A DNA stretch of 18,814 nucleotides, taken from the NCBI GenBank assembly GCA_002386065.1, contig DGES01000105.1, positions 1 through 18,814 of the forward strand. The letters are read 5' to 3'. This DNA comes from Firmicutes bacterium UBA3920. Lineage in GTDB: Bacteria; Bacillota; Clostridia; Caldicoprobacterales; Xylanivirgaceae. Every line of letters begins with the position of its first letter. The first letter of the stretch is position 1. Shown in pieces: positions 15,699 to 18,814 of this stretch. A program made the position numbers and the translations under genes. The notes below the pieces were generated by a model that was not told the origin of the DNA, searched no databases, and was given only the letters and a program-made list of their open reading frames with translations.

Positions 15699-18128
15699 AT
15701 GCAGATGAGATTAGAAGACAAAGAAGTTATAAAGCAGACAATTAAGGATAAGCTCTTAAGTAATTTTGGCAAACGTGTGGATAATGCAAGTAATGATGAG
15801 CTCTATAGAGCAGTTGCTTTGATGGTAAGGGATAAAATAATGCTTGACTGGAGCACTACAATAGATAATATACAGAAAAAACAGCCTAAGACATTATATT
15901 ATCTGTCGGCAGAATTCTTGACAGGTAAGTTTTTTGAGACAAATCTTACAAAGATGCTTAAACGTGATATATATAGGGAGGCATGCTTAGAACTTGGAGT
16001 AGACTTAGATGAATTAATCGCTGAAGAACCAGAGCCAGGTATTGGTAATGGAGGACTTGGAAGGCTTGCAGCAAGTTTTTTAGAGACACTTTCAACCTTT
16101 AAATATCCTGCATTTGGATGTGGTATTAGATATGAATATGGTTTTTTTAGTCAGCGAATTGAGGATGGCTATCAAATAGAATATCCTGATAACTGGCTTA
16201 GGGATGGTAGCATATGGATAGTTGAGCGTCCAGAAGAAGAGGTGGAGGTGCGTTTTGGAGGAAAAATATTAGAACAGTGGCAGGGTGGTAGGCTAAAGGT
16301 AAGACATGAAGGCTATGAGTCGGTAATAGCAGTTCCTTGTGACATACCAATACTTGGCTATAATTCTAAATGCATAAACACACTTAGATTATGGAAGGCT
16401 AGATCCCCTGAGGAAATGGATTTTGCTGCTTTTAATAGGGGAGAGTACATCAAGGCATTTGATAAAAAAATAGAAAACGAGGCAATATCTAAGGTATTGT
16501 ATCCTGACGATACGAGCTGTGAGGGGAAAAAACTACGCTTGAAACAATATTATTTTTTAGTGTCGGCTACTGTCCAGAGTATAATAAAAAATGCAAAGGG
16601 TGTATATCCAATTGGGGAACTTCCAGATAAGGTTGCTATTCAAATAAATGACACTCATCCTAGTCTTGTAATTCCTGAACTTATGAGGGTCCTCATGGAT
16701 GAAGAAGAGATGTCATGGGAAGATGCATGGGATATAACTATAAGAATATGTGGATATACAAACCATACAGTTATGACAGAGGCATTAGAACGGTGGTCTA
16801 TTGATCTACTTGCACAGATACTTCCTAGGATATACATGATAATAATAGAGATAGATGATAGACATATCCATCAATTGAATAGAGTATATCCAGGTCAAAG
16901 AGACAGGATAGCTAGAATGGCCATAATAAACTATGGTCAAGTCAATATGGCGAATTTGAGTATAGTTGGAAGTCACTGTGTAAATGGAGTATCTCAGCTC
17001 CATGGGGAGATATTAAAAAGGGATCTCTTTAATGATTTTTATACACTATATCCAAATAAGTTTAAGGCTATAACAAATGGAATATCCCATAGACGCTGGC
17101 TTTTACAGGCAAATCCTAAGTTATCTAGTCTGATTACAGAGGCGATAGGTGATAGTTGGATAGAATATCCTAAGGATCTTATAAAGCTTAGGGAATATTG
17201 CAATGATAAGCCTTTTAAGGATACAGTTGCAGGTATAAAGGAGGAAAATAAGGAAAGGCTTTCAACTTATATACTGATGCATACAGGTATTAAAGTAGAT
17301 CCCAAATCCATATTTGATGTTCAAATAAAGCGGATACATGAATATAAAAGGCAACTTTTAAATGTACTGCACATAATTTATCTATATCAAAGGCTATTGG
17401 ATAATCCCAATGAGGATATATATCCTAGGACATTTATATTTGCTGGGAAGGCGGCACCAGGATATTTTAGGGCTAAACTCATAATAAAACTTATAAATAG
17501 CTTGGCGAAGAAGATAAACAATGATTCTAGGGTCAGAGATCGTATAAAGGTAGTATTTTTAGAAAATTATAATGTATCCTTGGCAGAACGTATAATACCA
17601 GCTTCTGATGTGAGCGAACAGCTATCTACTGCTGGTAAAGAGGCTTCGGGGACGGGCAATATGAAATTCATGCTGAATGGGGCCCTAACTATTGGGACTT
17701 TAGATGGGGCTAATATAGAAATAATGAATGCAGTAGGTAGGGATAATATTTTTATATTTGGTCTAACTGCTGAGCAAGTAAATTATTTTTATAAAACAGG
17801 GAGTTATGATCCTAGGAAAATATATGAGGGGAATATGGCTGTTAGGCGGGCAGTGGATGCATTAATAGATGGAACTATCGGTATATTCAGAGATCTATAT
17901 GGCTATCTATTGTATCCAGAAGGTTCTATGGCTGACTGTTATATGATACTTAAGGACTTTGAAAGCTATAGGGATGCCCATATACAGATAGATAGACAAT
18001 ATAGAGATCCTTCTCTATGGAGGACAAAGTCCATTATAAATATGGCAAATGCAGGCGTATTTTCTAGTGATAATACTATAGAGAACTATAATAGAGAGAT
18101 ATGGCATCTTTCGAAAATGGATATGTGA
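15699..18128 (+). CDS. glgP: Glycogen/starch (maltodextrin) phosphorylase
   Basis: This 809-residue GT35 enzyme releases glucose-1-phosphate from glycogen or maltodextrin ends, with pyridoxal phosphate as cofactor. The sequence shows PEPGIGNGGLGRLAA (about 110-125), the acceptor-site region NDTHPSLVIPELMR, DVQIKRIHEYKRQLLN, and the PLP site EASGTGNMKFMLNG with the Schiff-base Lys656, followed by GTLDGANIEI. The length is normal for bacterial enzymes without the long regulatory N-terminus of animal forms. ATG 15705 may be the real start: AAAAGGAA (15690-15696) is eight bases from it but only two from ATG 15699, which would remove two residues. It is the last gene of the glgA transcript; no clear terminator follows. 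Synthesis and degradation enzymes are thus co-transcribed, as is common in bacteria. Confidence 0.97.
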   Translation: MQMRLEDKEVIKQTIKDKLLSNFGKRVDNASNDELYRAVALMVRDKIMLDWSTTIDNIQKKQPKTLYYLSAEFLTGKFFETNLTKMLKRDIYREACLELGVDLDELIAEEPEPGIGNGGLGRLAASFLETLSTFKYPAFGCGIRYEYGFFSQRIEDGYQIEYPDNWLRDGSIWIVERPEEEVEVRFGGKILEQWQGGRLKVRHEGYESVIAVPCDIPILGYNSKCINTLRLWKARSPEEMDFAAFNRGEYIKAFDKKIENEAISKVLYPDDTSCEGKKLRLKQYYFLVSATVQSIIKNAKGVYPIGELPDKVAIQINDTHPSLVIPELMRVLMDEEEMSWEDAWDITIRICGYTNHTVMTEALERWSIDLLAQILPRIYMIIIEIDDRHIHQLNRVYPGQRDRIARMAIINYGQVNMANLSIVGSHCVNGVSQLHGEILKRDLFNDFYTLYPNKFKAITNGISHRRWLLQANPKLSSLITEAIGDSWIEYPKDLIKLREYCNDKPFKDTVAGIKEENKERLSTYILMHTGIKVDPKSIFDVQIKRIHEYKRQLLNVLHIIYLYQRLLDNPNEDIYPRTFIFAGKAAPGYFRAKLIIKLINSLAKKINNDSRVRDRIKVVFLENYNVSLAERIIPASDVSEQLSTAGKEASGTGNMKFMLNGALTIGTLDGANIEIMNAVGRDNIFIFGLTAEQVNYFYKTGSYDPRKIYEGNMAVRRAVDALIDGTIGIFRDLYGYLLYPEGSMADCYMILKDFESYRDAHIQIDRQYRDPSLWRTKSIINMANAGVFSSDNTIENYNREIWHLSKMDM

Positions 18129-18243
18129 TGTATTTGATGAGTATAGATGTATATATCTAAAATATGGAATGGTATCATTAAAATGAATTTAAAGAATGTG
18201 ACTATTTTGTTTTATGAATAGATCAAATTTGTATTATTAGGGG

Positions 18244-18814
18244 TTGATTAGAGTAGTTTGTGTATTTCATAACTCCCATGATATAGAGTATAGAAAACCC
18301 TTTGGAGCGGTTTGCTGTGGACAGAGAGTTATCCTTCGGCTCAAGATATCACATAGATATAGACCCAAATCTGTATATATAAGACTTTGGGAACGTGAAA
18401 GCTATGAGAAAAAAATATATATGGATATTATAGATATAGGGGAAAAAGGATATATATTTGAAGGTAAGTTAGAGGCGCCGGCGACTTCTGGTCTTCTATG
18501 GTATTATTTTGTTATTGAATATCCTTCCAAGATTTACTATTACGGCAATAACTCAGATGGATTGGGTGGTGAAGGGGAACTTTCTCACTGTCCTCCATAT
18601 TCATATCAGATTACAGTGTATGACGAAAACTTTAATACTCCACATTGGTTTAAGGAGAGTGTGATATATCATATATTTGTGGATAGATTTTATAATGGCA
18701 ACGAAAGAGGGCGTATACATGGATGTAAGGATGGCTATATAATCCATACAGATTGGTTTGACATGCCAAATCACAGACCTGATTCTGCTACGGGCGAAAT
18801 AATGTGTAATGATT
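18244..18814 (+). CDS. GH13 alpha-amylase/neopullulanase-like enzyme, N-terminal part (runs off the window)
   Basis: The reading frame opens after TAG 18238-18240 and continues to the window end without a stop (190 codons). An N-terminal beta-sandwich (about residues 10-125; HNSHDIEYRKPFGAV at its start, LWYYFVIEY and YYYGNN later) leads into the GH13 barrel start FKESVIYHIFVDRFYNG near 140-156. That is the standard first-strand motif of neopullulanase, cyclomaltodextrinase and related alpha-amylases. There is no signal peptide, so the enzyme is probably cytosolic and acts on glycogen or maltodextrins alongside GlgP. TTG 18244 is the only classical start, but it lacks a good ribosome binding site (AGGGG directly abuts it), so the start is uncertain. 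Catalytic residues lie beyond the window and could not be checked. Confidence 0.85.
   Translation, partial: MIRVVCVFHNSHDIEYRKPFGAVCCGQRVILRLKISHRYRPKSVYIRLWERESYEKKIYMDIIDIGEKGYIFEGKLEAPATSGLLWYYFVIEYPSKIYYYGNNSDGLGGEGELSHCPPYSYQITVYDENFNTPHWFKESVIYHIFVDRFYNGNERGRIHGCKDGYIIHTDWFDMPNHRPDSATGEIMCND

Noticed and set aside
1..18814. CRISPR arrays, tRNA or rRNA genes
   Set aside because: No regularly spaced repeats, no cloverleaf-like tRNA sequences and no rRNA sequence were recognised on reading.

Overview
The window is AT-rich and densely coding. Every supported gene lies on the + strand. Strong AAGGAGG-type ribosome binding sites, GTG and TTG starts, an Agr-type peptide quorum-sensing locus, GTP-type PEP carboxykinase and a glycogen operon all point to a low-GC Gram-positive anaerobe (Firmicutes, probably class Clostridia, possibly a moderate thermophile). 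The species cannot be named from sequence alone.

Layout: (1) 157-1947, pckG, closed by a long terminator. (2) 2131-2873, an unlisted 47-residue AgrD autoinducer precursor overlapping agrB by one base; after a second terminator, 3170-5178 holds an AgrA-like LytTR response regulator and an AgrC-like sensor kinase. Together these form a complete agr circuit in two transcription units. (3) 5277-7148, htpG behind a near-consensus SigA promoter. (4) 7290-7601, a stand-alone, apparently cytosolic starch/glycogen-binding domain protein with its own terminator. (5) 7907-18128, glycogen metabolism: glgB, glgA and glgP. The window ends inside a GH13 amylase/neopullulanase-like gene that starts near 18244.

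The glycogen operon is interrupted. Where related Clostridia usually carry glgC and glgD (ADP-glucose pyrophosphorylase), between glgB and glgA, there is about 4.4 kb of foreign-looking DNA. It holds a possible C-terminal scrap of an IS21 IstA transposase, a lactococcin-972-type bacteriocin gene broken by a frameshift and an in-frame stop, a GC-rich hairpin, an intact seven-segment membrane protein and ABC ATPase of the lactococcin-972 export/immunity type, a terminator, and a 5'-truncated, stop- and frameshift-bearing istA pseudogene. The istA remnant runs directly into the ribosome binding site of glgA. The most economical reading is that an IS21-flanked bacteriocin cassette replaced glgC/glgD and then decayed, leaving its membrane/ABC pair intact.

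Functionally, pckG sits at the gluconeogenic/anaplerotic node, and GlgB/GlgA/GlgP plus the GH13 enzyme build and degrade glycogen. The small carbohydrate-binding protein could dock on the granule. The agr system would report cell density, but its targets are not visible here beyond a possible LytTR repeat upstream of its own agrD.
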